Shown: piece after piece, positions 34,063 through 42,648 of the stretch
Layout of the letters: each line of letters starts with the position of its first letter
Numbering within the stretch: position 1 is the stretch's first letter
Source of the DNA: Methanocella_A sp963769045
Lineage (GTDB): Archaea; Halobacteriota; Methanocellia; Methanocellales; Methanocellaceae
DNA: 64,000 bases
Assembly: GCA_963769045.1 (NCBI GenBank)
Contig: CAVYKK010000015.1
Location: forward strand, 65,897 to 129,896
Direction of reading: 5' to 3'
Notes under the pieces: model-generated
The model's input: the letters and a program-made list of their open reading frames with translations, nothing else
Databases searched by the model: none
Told to the model about the DNA's origin: nothing
Position numbers and translations under genes: made by a program

Positions 34063-34206
34063 CCTGCAACCCAAACCACCCGTCGCAACGGTCTATAGGG
34101 TGCCGTAAGGAGGGGCATTACCTTAAGATCGGACGATGGGCAGGCGCAAACCCACACCCGCCATCGACCGGGCCCCGGGAGCCCGCTTCACCAAACAGGA
34201 GGTTAA
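34063..34206 (+). ncRNA. Structured 5' leader, cassette 4
   Basis: This begins only a few bases after the RCC1 stop of cassette 3, so the first element is cut: its left stem is missing, leaving CTGCAACCCAAACCACCCGTCGC. Element B is whole: CGATGG 34134-34139 with CCATCG 34161-34166 around GCAGGCGCAAACCCACACC. The third stem is GGGC 34170-34173 with GCCC 34181-34184, whereas cassette 3 has GGCC/GGCC at this place; both sides changed, keeping the pairing. GGAGGTTAAACAA precedes the ATG. No TATA box is obvious, so read-through from cassette 3 may drive it. Confidence 0.68.
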
Positions 34207-34210
34207 ACAA

Positions 34211-34684
34211 ATGAGGATAAAGAAAATAGGAATCCTGGTCCTCGCCGCGGCAGTGTTTGCGGTGATGACCAGTGGCATGGCATCGGCAGAACAAAGATAC
34301 AGTTATTCGCAGCAAACATATGTGGCAGATAACGGTTACGGGATGTACTTGGTATACGATGATACGGGCAGTCCGGTAGATGAGACGATTTCCGCAAGTT
34401 CGGGAGAGACTCTCACCCTGCCAAACCACTTCTGGAATACTATCGCCTACACGCTGACCTCGACGTCATGGACGAAATCTTCGACGGGGGCTTGGAAACT
34501 GGCTGGGTCTACTCCAGCTACTATTCCTCAGTGATGGACGTCTTCCGGTGATAACTCCGGTTCAAGCGCCACCGGATCGTCTGGTAACACATATGCATTA
34601 AATGTCTACCACGAGTATATTCGTCCTGGCTATGGCAGCTACTCAGGAAGCATTGAAACAAACAAGCAATACTACGTGACGTAA
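34211..34684 (+). pseudogene. Small secreted protein of cassette 4 with in-frame TGA
   Basis: A signal peptide almost the same as cassette 3 (MRIKKIGILVLAAAVFAVMT) begins a 157-codon frame interrupted once, by TGA at 34532-34534. Downstream the same frame stays open for 49 codons and ends NKQYYVT, matching the end of the cassette 3 protein. TGA is followed by TGG (Trp), and Trp is common in these proteins, so a TGG-to-TGA change is likely. Without read-through a 107-residue product missing its C-terminal third is made. Confidence 0.85.
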
Positions 34685-34695
34685 ACGATAAAAAC

Positions 34696-34710
34696 TTAAT
34701 TTATTTTTTT
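34696..34710 (+). terminator. T-tract after the cassette 4 secreted-protein gene
   Basis: TTAATTTATTTTTTT occupies the same place as the T-tracts of the other cassettes, just before the permease ribosome-binding site GTGATAAC. Confidence 0.5.
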
Positions 34711-34718
34711 GTGATAAC

Positions 34719-34820
34719 ATGAGCATCATCAAGATTGCTAAAAAGGAGTTTGCCGACCTTGTTAGTAACCGTTATTTATGGGTTGTCATTGGCATATATG
34801 TGATAATGGTTATATGCAGT
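34719..34820 (+). pseudogene. Remnant of ABC-2 permease A, cassette 4
   Basis: The ATG at 34719 starts MSIIKIAKKEFADLVSNRYL, plainly the N-terminus of an A permease, and continues about 35 codons into the first membrane span. It then joins RCC1 sequence in another frame near 34820. The rest of permease A, all of permease B and the RCC1 signal peptide are gone: a single deletion of roughly 1.7 kb judged against the intact cassettes. Confidence 0.88.
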
Positions 34821-35919
34821 GTATATGTTAAAGGACGATGGCACCGTCTGGTGCCAGTATGAGTACGATGCTGACGGCGGAATGCATCTGGCACCCACAG
34901 GCACAATTATGATTCCGGGCCTTACCGACGTCATCGCAATTAGTGGTAAAGATAATAATTTTATGGCGTTACGAAGGAACGGCGAAGTGTGGACCAGAGG
35001 AAACAACTTTTACGGAGAGCTTGGCAACAAGACGAGCTATGATCCCTCGAACCCGCCTAATACCTCGCTCGTGCTAACGCCCGTAAAGGCAGATATCGCG
35101 GGCGCTAAAGCGATCGTTTCTGGTGGTCAGTTTTCATGGGCTATAAAGAACGATGGCACGATATGGGGCTGGGGGTCCGATTACTTTGGGCAGCTAGGCG
35201 ACGGAAAGGCCACTGCCCAAGGAATCATAGGTAGATATAACCCGCTTCGGTCCGACTTTTTTAACGATGTGATATCAATCGGCTGCGGGGGGAGTTATAC
35301 AGTCGTACTGCGAAAAGATGGCACCGTATGGTCATGGGGCGGCAATAACCATAAGGGTCAGCATGGCGATGGCTCGAATATGAATGAAATGACTCGGCTA
35401 TATCTGTATCCTGTGCAGGTTAAAAATATAGAAAATGTAATATCTATCGCCTCGGGGGGATATCACGTAATTGCCCTGAAGGATAATGGCACAGTCTGGG
35501 CCTGGGGGGAGAATTCACGGGGACAGCTATGCGATGGGACGACAGAGAACAGAAACTTGCCGGTCAGAGTACGTGACCTGGATCACATCGTGGCAATATC
35601 TGCATACTCAAGCCAGAGTATGGCTCTCGATGACCAGGGCAACGTATGGACCTGGGGTTCTGGAAACAGCGGACAGCTAGGCGATGGGATAAGTAGCTAT
35701 GACCACTATTCGACTATCCCGGTGAGGGTCATAATTAACAACAATAGTGTAAATACCACAGGAAATACGATTGCTGCACCGACAAATATCACGCCCACTG
35801 CTAATCCTACCAACTCAGGCGCATCTTCTCCCGGTATGAGCTTAGGAATTGCATTGACTGCCATATCCATGGTGATCGGAGTATATGTGATTATCGACAC
35901 CCGGAGAAAGAAAAAATAA
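34819..35919 (+). pseudogene. RCC1 propeller protein, cassette 4, lacking its N-terminus
   Basis: Six RCC1 blades (LKDDGTVWCQYEYDADG, AIKNDGTIWGWGSDYFGQLG, and so on), an Asn/Thr linker and a C-terminal anchor helix ending DTRRKKK are all in frame for 366 codons. The signal peptide and first blade or so are missing, replaced by the start of a permease across a deletion junction near 34820. An ATG at 34819 would allow a cytoplasmic product, but without export signal the protein is probably useless. Confidence 0.85.
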
Positions 35920-36176
35920 CCGAAGAACGCATCGAATGGCTACAGATCAAGGAGTATGAGTGATATTAAGGTGTCCCTGGATTATATTATAGAAAGGTCT
36001 CTTGTTTAACGACCTTAGAATCACGTAAGAATCAAGGGGATATCTGGCCTGTTATCTTAAAAATAAATGACGCGCCGTAAAAGAATCAAAATAAAGAAAG
36101 CTTGTTTGTTTAGCAGGCAACCGCCACATAGACGGCTGCCTATCCCTCTAAACAGTTCAAAGGAAATAATATTAAA

Positions 36177-36262
36177 CCCCTGTCGACTAGGCGATAGACA
36201 GGCGCATTTAACCCAAACCGTCCGTCGCTCCCGATCAGGGGCATGCTTCACACACTTAGAGG
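36177..36262 (+). ncRNA. Orphan leader element between cassettes 4 and 5
   Basis: Outer stem CCCCTG 36177-36182 with CAGGGG 36236-36241 encloses GCGAtaGAC 36191-36199 paired with GTCcGTCGC 36220-36228 around AGGCGCATTTAACCCAAACC. Then come GCTTCACACAC and the GAGGTGTAAAC ribosome-binding site, as in true leaders, but no reading frame follows on the plus strand; the next gene is the opposite-strand ATPase. A whole plus-strand operon has evidently been lost here. The rest of 35920-36376 holds no gene. Confidence 0.66.
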
Positions 36263-36376
36263 TGTAAACATTATCAAATAGACACTAATGCATTATTAAG
36301 TTTTTGAGTCCATCGTCGAACTATTGATATCCAAGCAACTGATCCAAAATTTTGTTAGAAGCCATAATGGCGCACG

Positions 36377-37315
36377 TTATTCAGCGTCACTGCTCACGGG
36401 CTTCGTCACTTCGAGGAATATCTCGTTCAGCGTGGGACGATACGATTCCAGCTCGGTGATAATCCCCTTCTCCCGCATGATCGAGCGGGAAACGTCCTCT
36501 GACACGTCATCCTTCGCATTGATCACGAAGAACCCGTCGTTTTTACCGATCGAATTAATACTGGCTATGCTCTTCAGGGAATTCCTGACTGCACCCTCGT
36601 CGAGTTCTTTCACCCGGAGTTTCAGCTGATAGCCCTGCCTGTGCGAATACTGCTCGACCAGTTCGTTCACGTTGCCGCAGATCTTCATCTCGCCGTTAAT
36701 GATAATGCCGATACGATCACAAATCGCCTCTACTTCCGGCATCACATGGCTGGTCAGGAAAATTGTCTTGCCCTTCTCCTTCAACTGCCTCATCAACACC
36801 CTAAAGTCCTCGGCCCCCTGCGGATCGATACCGGCAGTAGGCTCGTCGAACATCAACACCTGCGGGTCATGCACGATAGCCTGGGCAACGCCGAAACGCT
36901 GCCGCATGCCCTTGCTGAACTTGCCGATCTTCTTGTTCTTCGCATCCTTCAGGCCCACAAGATCGAGAGTGGCCTCGACCTTAGCGTCAAGGTCTTTCTT
37001 CTCCAGGTCGTACAGGCTGCCATAAAACTTGAGGTTCTGGCGGGCGTTGAGATTATCATAAAAACCGGCCGGATCAGGAAGCACGCCACACGACCTGCGC
37101 ACATCCAGCACCTGATGGACTATGTCAAACCCGGCCACCTTGCCAGTACCACTGCTAGGCTGCACCAGGCCCAACAACATCTTCATCGTCGTCGTCTTGC
37201 CCGCACCGTTAGGCCCGAGAAAACCGAAAATTTCACTGTCATTCACTTTCAAGTCAAGATTGTTTACCACGGCCTTGTTCTCATATTTCTTCGTCAGCCC
37301 CGATGTCTCTATCAA
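36377..37315 (-). CDS. ABC ATPase, cassette 5
   Basis: A 312-residue ATPase with a TTG start preceded by GAGGGAGG. Walker A GPNGAGKTTT, signature FSKGMRQRFG, Walker B VLMFDEPTAGIDP, H-loop TSHVM, then the C-terminal accessory domain. It overlaps the end of the winged-helix gene by 35 bp. The first third of the gene is almost base-for-base the same as the cassette 6 ATPase, while the C-terminal third (KELDEGAVRNSLKSIASINS) is closer to the cassette 7 ATPase: a mosaic that suggests gene conversion. Confidence 0.95.
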   Translation of the reverse strand: MIETSGLTKKYENKAVVNNLDLKVNDSEIFGFLGPNGAGKTTTMKMLLGLVQPSSGTGKVAGFDIVHQVLDVRRSCGVLPDPAGFYDNLNARQNLKFYGSLYDLEKKDLDAKVEATLDLVGLKDAKNKKIGKFSKGMRQRFGVAQAIVHDPQVLMFDEPTAGIDPQGAEDFRVLMRQLKEKGKTIFLTSHVMPEVEAICDRIGIIINGEMKICGNVNELVEQYSHRQGYQLKLRVKELDEGAVRNSLKSIASINSIGKNDGFFVINAKDDVSEDVSRSIMREKGIITELESYRPTLNEIFLEVTKPVSSDAE

Positions 37316-37637
37316 TACTTCCTCCCTCCTCTTTGATCAAACGAACCTCGTTGCGACCGTTCTCTGTCAGCGAAAAAAAAAGATTGCCGTCAAAGTCCTT
37401 CGCTTCCACGAGTCCCACGCTCCGCAACGAAAATTTCTCGCTGTAATGCGTCCCGTTGCCAATCAAAGCCCCGTAAATGATCGAATAGCAATAATCCAAA
37501 GCGCCGGAGATGTCTTTGACTGATACGTCCTTACCGACTGTATACATGTGTAGGAGTATCTTCGTCCTTACCTTGCTCCTCCGTCGCGAAAGTCTTGCTA
37601 CAGACTTGTTAATACCGGATTCCGGGACAACGCTCAT
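37281..37637 (-). CDS. Winged-helix-like regulator of cassette 5
   Basis: A 118-residue protein from the ATG at 37637. Residues 15-60 (VARLSRRRSKVRTKILLHMY..VSVKDISGALDYCYSIIYGALIG) fit a helix-turn-helix, and FDGNLFFSLTENGRNEVRLI fits a wing. An acidic tail follows, encoded in the stretch that overlaps the ATPase start. It is the intact counterpart of the frameshifted copy at 42611-42968. It probably controls the divergent secreted-protein operon; the palindrome at 37769 is a candidate site. Confidence 0.7.
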   Translation of the reverse strand: MSVVPESGINKSVARLSRRRSKVRTKILLHMYTVGKDVSVKDISGALDYCYSIIYGALIGNGTHYSEKFSLRSVGLVEAKDFDGNLFFSLTENGRNEVRLIKEEGGSIDRDIGADEEI

Positions 37638-37768
37638 ACGATCACGGATACATTCTCATTATATCCGGTGAAGGATTAATCGCCTGCATATAAATAAAGG
37701 TTCTGTCATTAAATGTTAATCGGCACGATAATAACGGACGACTTTTTAAAATGCCTGATAGAAAAGGC

Positions 37769-37960
37769 CTGTTTTTAAAACAGAGCCATATCATGCACAG
37801 GTACACTCACAGGTACTCTCACAGGTGCTTATAAAGCAAAAGAACACCGACTATTAGACCGACTAGAACACCGGCTAGTCACCCTATAAATAATCGGGAT
37901 GACATAGAGGTAGATGGGCGAGCAAATAGACAATAACCATATCGCCCATCTACAAGGTGA
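37769..37960 (+). promoter_or_regulatory. Promoter, operator and leader hairpin, cassette 5
   Basis: In order: a palindrome CTGTTTTTAAAACAG (37769-37783), three 12-bp direct repeats CACAGGTACACT-like (37796-37831), a TATA box CTATAAATA (37884-37892) and a perfect 11-bp stem GTAGATGGGCG (37910-37920) with CGCCCATCTAC (37943-37953). A start about 25 bases after the TATA box would place the hairpin at the very 5' end of the message. AAGGTGAT and a GTG start follow at once. The loop AGCAAATAGACAATAACC recalls the GCGCAAACCC loop of the other leaders. Confidence 0.68.
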
Positions 37961-37965
37961 TAATA

Positions 37966-38427
37966 GTGAAAGCAGACAAAATAGTTGTAATGGCACTCGC
38001 AGGTTTAATACTTGCGGTGATGACCATCGATACTGCATCTGCATGGCAGACCACATGGACGTATGGAATGTATGCTTTGGGAACTACATATAGTGGTGGC
38101 GCAAGTCCATCGTTAGATTCCAATCAGCCTTCGGGTAACTATAATGTAAATTATAATGATATTGTGCAATGGGAAAATATTCTCCGTAATTATGACAGCC
38201 ACGGTGTAAACTGTAAAATAGCGCATATACATGATGCGCAAGACAGTGACGGTCTAGATGATAACGAACCGACCGTCTATGTAAGTGCGGGCAGTATCTC
38301 ACCAATGACTACGTACAGCGCTATTGTGACTGTTGATAGTGCTCATACAATTACCGCTTTCCATAGTTACTATGATAGCGGAACCACTTATACTTCGCCA
38401 GCATGTACTAGTATGCAGTTCTATTAG
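37966..38427 (+). CDS. Small secreted protein of cassette 5
   Basis: A 153-residue protein from the GTG at 37966 (GGTGAT four bases upstream; an earlier GTG at 37957 lies inside that site). Signal peptide VKADKIVVMALAGLILAVMT with cleavage after ASA near residue 26; the mature part is rich in Ser, Thr, Asp, Tyr. The signal region is nearly identical to that of cassette 6 but the mature protein is not. No family is recognised. Confidence 0.78.
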   Translation: MKADKIVVMALAGLILAVMTIDTASAWQTTWTYGMYALGTTYSGGASPSLDSNQPSGNYNVNYNDIVQWENILRNYDSHGVNCKIAHIHDAQDSDGLDDNEPTVYVSAGSISPMTTYSAIVTVDSAHTITAFHSYYDSGTTYTSPACTSMQFY

Positions 38428-38437
38428 ATAAAAAACA

Positions 38438-38452
38438 TTTTTTATTTTTTTT
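38438..38452 (+). terminator. T-tract between secreted protein and permease, cassette 5
   Basis: TTTTTTATTTTTTTT follows the secreted-protein stop by about ten bases and precedes the permease ribosome-binding site AAAAGGTGATAAT. Confidence 0.58.
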
Positions 38453-38465
38453 AAAAGGTGATAAT

Positions 38466-39305
38466 ATGAGTAACGTGTTGAAAATCGCTAAAAAAGAGTT
38501 CACTGATATTTTAAATAATCGTATGGTGCTTCTTGTCCTCGTTATTTTCACTGCATATATCGTTACGGTTGTCTATGATTTTAGTATTGTAGTCGGCGGC
38601 GGAAGGCCCGGCGTCGGGATAATGTTCGATGATAATATGGGTATTGCTGTCGTTAACAACATGTTTTATCTGTTAGCAGAGTCAGGGACTATTCTTGGCG
38701 TGATTATCGGGTGTTCTGCGATTTCGACGGAAAGGATTGGTCGCGCATTGAATACGCTCGTGGCTAAGCCGGTGTATCGCGATACGATCATTAACGGTAA
38801 AATATTAGGCTCGCTCGTCTTTTTGGCAGCTTATCTGATTTTTGCCTTGACAATTTTTACTTCTGTGTCTCTGGCACTGTCGGGTAATGTCATGGCACCG
38901 TTCCTTGCTGACTACTTTTACAGGTTAGTATTTGCATTTGTTTTTGTCTTGGTGTATATTTCTGTGTTTCTTTCGTTTTCTATGCTTATTTCATTGATTG
39001 TGCGGGATCAGGCGGTAGCTATGATTCTCAGTCTGGTTGCTGTATACATCTCCTGGTTGTCGTATAAATCATATATGGCCCGGAACCTTAGTGATCTTTT
39101 CCCTGGCAATGGGATTGAGGGACTCATTAAAAGTCTGTTTCCTGAAGGTATTTTGAATTATGTGCAGCCTGTGCTTATGGACACTTCGACGGGCGCTTCT
39201 GATGCGTTTGTTAATATTCTTCCGGATGTCGGCAAATTATTGTTATTCGTTGTTATTGGCCTGGTGTTGAGCTATATCGTGTTCGTGAAGAGGGATGTTT
39301 CATGA
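38466..39305 (+). CDS. ABC-2 permease A, cassette 5
   Basis: A 279-residue six-span permease. AKKEFTDILNNRMVLLVLV opens the first span; GVIIGCSAISTERIGRALNTLVAKPVYRDTIINGKILG is the coupling region shared with cassettes 6 and 7; it ends FVKRDVS. GGTGATAAT stands just before the ATG. It overlaps permease B by 4 bp. Base composition is more AT-rich than in cassettes 1 and 2. Confidence 0.93.
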   Translation: MSNVLKIAKKEFTDILNNRMVLLVLVIFTAYIVTVVYDFSIVVGGGRPGVGIMFDDNMGIAVVNNMFYLLAESGTILGVIIGCSAISTERIGRALNTLVAKPVYRDTIINGKILGSLVFLAAYLIFALTIFTSVSLALSGNVMAPFLADYFYRLVFAFVFVLVYISVFLSFSMLISLIVRDQAVAMILSLVAVYISWLSYKSYMARNLSDLFPGNGIEGLIKSLFPEGILNYVQPVLMDTSTGASDAFVNILPDVGKLLLFVVIGLVLSYIVFVKRDVS

Positions 39306-40114
39306 GCTTCAAGGCAGTGTATGCGGTCGGGCGGCTGGAGTTTGTCCGGGTCATGTCTAATCCTATCGTGCTTCTTACCGGCCTGATCGTGGCTTTTTTA
39401 GCGTTTGTCAACGGTGCGGGGGACGTCGGCGTTCTGGAGTATGTTAGCTCTACGTATAATACGGATACGGCGGTGCTCCAGGGATTTATGCAGATATGGG
39501 AACCGACTGGTTTTATTTGTATGATCATGGTCGCTTTCTTCGCTGCGACGACTATTCCTTATGAGAAGTGGAATGGATCAGTCAACGTATTGTTAGCGAA
39601 GCCTTTGTACCGGCGGGATTTTGTCCTTGGTAAATTTATCGGGTTGGCTATGTTCGCATTATTTTTCATTACGTTCGTCGTATTACTCACCGGTCTCCTG
39701 ATCATCGTCTTTTTCCGGGCGCCGCAGTCTATAACGGAGTATGTCTTGAGAGTCACCGCTTTTATTATAGTTTCCTCGCTGGCTTACTGGCTGGTCATTG
39801 CATTGAACCTGTTTTTCGGCATCGTATCCCGAAATATTCTTTTCGTCACCGCTGCAGCGATCACATATATTTTTATCGACTGGATATGGCTTACCGATCG
39901 GTTTTTAGGCGCTTTATCGGCATATACGCCGAAAAATTTATATTTTAAACTGGAATTTCCGATTCCGAATACTTATCCGGCGATATTTGATTGTCTTATG
40001 CCGTTCGGACAGTGGCTGACAGGCGTTATTCCATACCTTGTTCTCATATCGGCCGAATTGGTGGTGCTATTATTGGCAGGAGTGTACCTGTTCTCTAGAG
40101 AGGACAGCTCTTAG
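39302..40114 (+). CDS. ABC-2 permease B, cassette 5
   Basis: A 270-residue permease whose ATG overlaps the previous stop. GRLEFVRVMSNPIVLLTGL begins span 1, the coupling loop is YEKWNGSVNVLLAKPLYRRDFVLGKFIGLA, and PFGQWLTGVIPYLVLI precedes the last span. Its end lies 11 bp before the RCC1 start. Confidence 0.92.
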   Translation: MSFKAVYAVGRLEFVRVMSNPIVLLTGLIVAFLAFVNGAGDVGVLEYVSSTYNTDTAVLQGFMQIWEPTGFICMIMVAFFAATTIPYEKWNGSVNVLLAKPLYRRDFVLGKFIGLAMFALFFITFVVLLTGLLIIVFFRAPQSITEYVLRVTAFIIVSSLAYWLVIALNLFFGIVSRNILFVTAAAITYIFIDWIWLTDRFLGALSAYTPKNLYFKLEFPIPNTYPAIFDCLMPFGQWLTGVIPYLVLISAELVVLLLAGVYLFSREDSS

Positions 40115-40124
40115 AGGTGGTTTT

Positions 40125-41456
40125 GTGAGAAAGTTGATAGTACGAGTGTTGTTGGTATTAACAGTTTTATTGGTTGCTCTGCCCTGTGTTTCACAGGCGA
40201 AAATTGTTTCGATATCGACAGGTTTGAACTATGCGCTGGCTCTGGATGATGACGGTACGGTGTGGGCTTGGGGTACTAATACATATGGTCAGCTTGGCGA
40301 TGGTACTGCCGATGCTTACCGGAAGGTTCCTGCGAAGGTGCATATTGATAATGTGAAAGCTGTTTCGGCAGGCGGTGCTTTCAATCTTGCATTGAAGAAT
40401 GATGGTACGGTGTGGGCGTGGGGCTATGGTACTGAGGGCCAGCTTGGTTATGGTGGTACTGATACGAAGTCTGAGCCTGTGCAGGTCCAGGGTCTCTCAG
40501 GCGTCGTCGCTATTGCGGCGGGGTCCCTTACGGGTTTTGCGTTGAAGAGTGACGGTACGGTGTGGGCGTGGGGCTGTAATAACTATGGCCAGATCGGCGA
40601 TGGCAGTATGCAGAACCAGCTTGTCCCTGTGCAGATAAACGGGCTGACGGACATGAAGGCGTTATGTGAGCGTGGAGATTTTGCCATAAAGGATGATGGT
40701 ACGGTGTGGACGTGGGGAGATCCTGGTTCAGGGACTACTCTTATGCCACTTACGCCATATAATGCGAATGACTTAACTGATGTCCGGGAGGTCTCTATCG
40801 GAGGCTATCAGGCCATTTATGTTAAAAATGATGGTACGGTGTGGGCATGGGGTAGTAACCGTTACGGGGCACTCGGGGATGGTACGATTACCAACGATGA
40901 TCCATACGATTTTAAAACCGTGCCCGTCCAGATTAGCATAACCGATGTAAAGACTGTTTCCACGGATTCCTGGCACAGTATAGCTCTGAAAAATGACGGT
41001 ACTGTATGGACATGGGGCGAATATGTCGACGGTCGAGTGATTAACGATGGCCGAGGATCTCCTGTCCCGGTCCAGGTAAGTAGCCTTGGTGATGTCATCG
41101 ACGTAAGCGCCGGATCGCATCATTTTTTAGCGCTCAAGAGCGACGGTAGCATCTGGGGATGGGGTACGAACAACAATTATGTTTTGGGTGATCATAAGGA
41201 GCTCGAACCGAAACCCGTGTTAATCTTCACGGCACCCGAGTCGGCGACGCCTGCCCCGACCGTCAGTGCACAGCCCTCCGTCACTTCGATGCCCGAAGTA
41301 ACGCCGGACCCGACGATATCGGTTACGCCGACGCCTGTGCCAAATGCATCTAGCGTGCCTGCTCCGGGCTTCTGGTTTGGCACGATAGGAATGCTCTGTT
41401 GTTTACTCTTCGTTACTGGTATAGTATCTGTTTTAAAGAGTAACAAAAAGAGGTAA
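40125..41456 (+). CDS. Secreted RCC1-repeat propeller protein, cassette 5
   Basis: About 443 residues from the GTG at 40125 (GAGGTGG upstream). The longer frame from 40038 runs inside the permease gene and is rejected. Signal peptide 1-25 (VRKLIVRVLLVLTVLLVALP), about seven RCC1 blades with a strongly repeated DDGTVWAWG core that is visible even as DNA (GATGGTACGGTGTGGGC recurs), a Pro/Thr/Ala linker, and an anchor helix ending SVLKSNKKR. Confidence 0.92.
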   Translation: MRKLIVRVLLVLTVLLVALPCVSQAKIVSISTGLNYALALDDDGTVWAWGTNTYGQLGDGTADAYRKVPAKVHIDNVKAVSAGGAFNLALKNDGTVWAWGYGTEGQLGYGGTDTKSEPVQVQGLSGVVAIAAGSLTGFALKSDGTVWAWGCNNYGQIGDGSMQNQLVPVQINGLTDMKALCERGDFAIKDDGTVWTWGDPGSGTTLMPLTPYNANDLTDVREVSIGGYQAIYVKNDGTVWAWGSNRYGALGDGTITNDDPYDFKTVPVQISITDVKTVSTDSWHSIALKNDGTVWTWGEYVDGRVINDGRGSPVPVQVSSLGDVIDVSAGSHHFLALKSDGSIWGWGTNNNYVLGDHKELEPKPVLIFTAPESATPAPTVSAQPSVTSMPEVTPDPTISVTPTPVPNASSVPAPGFWFGTIGMLCCLLFVTGIVSVLKSNKKR

Positions 41457-41502
41457 CGCTTTTTATTTTTACCATGGTAAAAGCATCTACAATCTTTCAC
41501 GA

Positions 41503-41598
41503 TTATATGATGCCCATGACCCGCAGCGAGATGCAGGTGACGAAGATGACGGCTATGTAAATGAGCGCGAACTTGTCGATATGGTCGTTGGGATCCAA
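41503..41598 (-). CDS. Tiny membrane protein after the cassette 6 ATPase
   Basis: A 31-residue reading frame on the minus strand with a TTG start and GGTGAT nine bases before it: MDPNDHIDKFALIYIAVIFV then a polar end. Residues 10-25 could span the membrane. A second copy at 46952-47047 has the same length; of the eight differences five are silent and three conservative (Gly/Ser, Ile/Val twice), which argues that the peptide is translated and selected. Upstream in the same frame are the suggestive residues FANGDGRL, so it may be a relic of a longer protein. Confidence 0.5.
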   Translation of the reverse strand: MDPNDHIDKFALIYIAVIFVTCISLRVMGII

Positions 41599-41706
41599 CC
41601 TGCCATCACCGTTTGCGAAATATATTCGTGGAAGCTCTGCATCAGATAAAGTAATTATTAAAAAATCAGGATAAACATTAGTGAATATTCTGGTAAAGCT
41701 CTGGTT

Positions 41707-42648
41707 TCATCCCTGCTCACCGGCAACCGGCCTCGTGACGTCCAGGAATATTTCATTCAGCGTGGGACGGTACGACTCGAGTTCGGTGATAATCCCTTTC
41801 TCCCGCATGATCGAGCGGGACACGTCCTCTGACACGTCCTCCTTCGCACTGATAAGGAAAAACCCGTCGTTCCTGACGATCGAGTAAACATTGACAAGGC
41901 CTTTCAACGAACTCCTGACTGTGTCTTCGCCGATATCCTTAACCCGGAGTTTCAGCTGATAACCCTGCCTCCGAGAATATTGTTCCACCAGCTCGTTCAC
42001 GTTACCGCAGATCTTCATCTCGCCGTTAATGATAATGCCGATACGATCACAGATCGCCTCTACCTCGGGCATCACATGAGAGGTAAGGAATATCGTCTTG
42101 CCCTTCTCCTTCATCTGCCGCATCAACACGCGGAAGTCCTCAGCGCCCTGCGGGTCGATGCCTGCCGTAGGCTCGTCGAACATCAGCACCTGCGGATCGT
42201 GTACGATGGCCTGTGCCACGCCGAAACGCTGCCTCATGCCCTTGCTGAACTTGCCGATCTTCTTACTCTTCGCATCCTTCAAACCGACCAGATCGAGAGT
42301 AGCCTCGACCTTTGCATCCAGGTCCTTCCTGTCCAGGTCGTAGAGGCTGCCATAAAACTTGAGGTTCTGGCGGGCGTTGAGATTATCATAAAAACCGGCC
42401 GGATCAGGAAGCACGCCACACGACCTGCGCACATCCAGCACCTGATGGACTATGTCAAACCCGGCCACCTTGCCAGTACCACTGCTAGGCTGCACCAGGC
42501 CCAACAACATCTTCATCGTCGTCGTCTTGCCCGCACCGTTAGGCCCCAGAAAACCGAAAATTTCGCCCGCTTTCACTTTCAAGTCGAGATTGTTAACCAC
42601 TGCCTTATTCTCATATTTCTTCGTCAGGCCCGATGTCTCTATCAACAC
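41707..42648 (-). CDS. ABC ATPase, cassette 6
   Basis: A 313-residue ATPase with GTG (42648) or TTG (42645) start and GGGAGGGAGG just upstream. All motifs are intact (GPNGAGKTTT, FSKGMRQRFG, LMFDEPTAG, TSHVM). It differs from the cassette 5 ATPase mainly in the last third, which instead resembles cassette 3 (KDIGEDTVRSSLKGLVNVYS). It overlaps the reading frame of the broken winged-helix gene by 38 bp. Its stop codon is overlapped by ATGAAA, the same junction that starts the CARDB-like gene in cassette 3, but here only ten codons follow. Confidence 0.95.
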   Translation of the reverse strand: MLIETSGLTKKYENKAVVNNLDLKVKAGEIFGFLGPNGAGKTTTMKMLLGLVQPSSGTGKVAGFDIVHQVLDVRRSCGVLPDPAGFYDNLNARQNLKFYGSLYDLDRKDLDAKVEATLDLVGLKDAKSKKIGKFSKGMRQRFGVAQAIVHDPQVLMFDEPTAGIDPQGAEDFRVLMRQMKEKGKTIFLTSHVMPEVEAICDRIGIIINGEMKICGNVNELVEQYSRRQGYQLKLRVKDIGEDTVRSSLKGLVNVYSIVRNDGFFLISAKEDVSEDVSRSIMREKGIITELESYRPTLNEIFLDVTRPVAGEQG

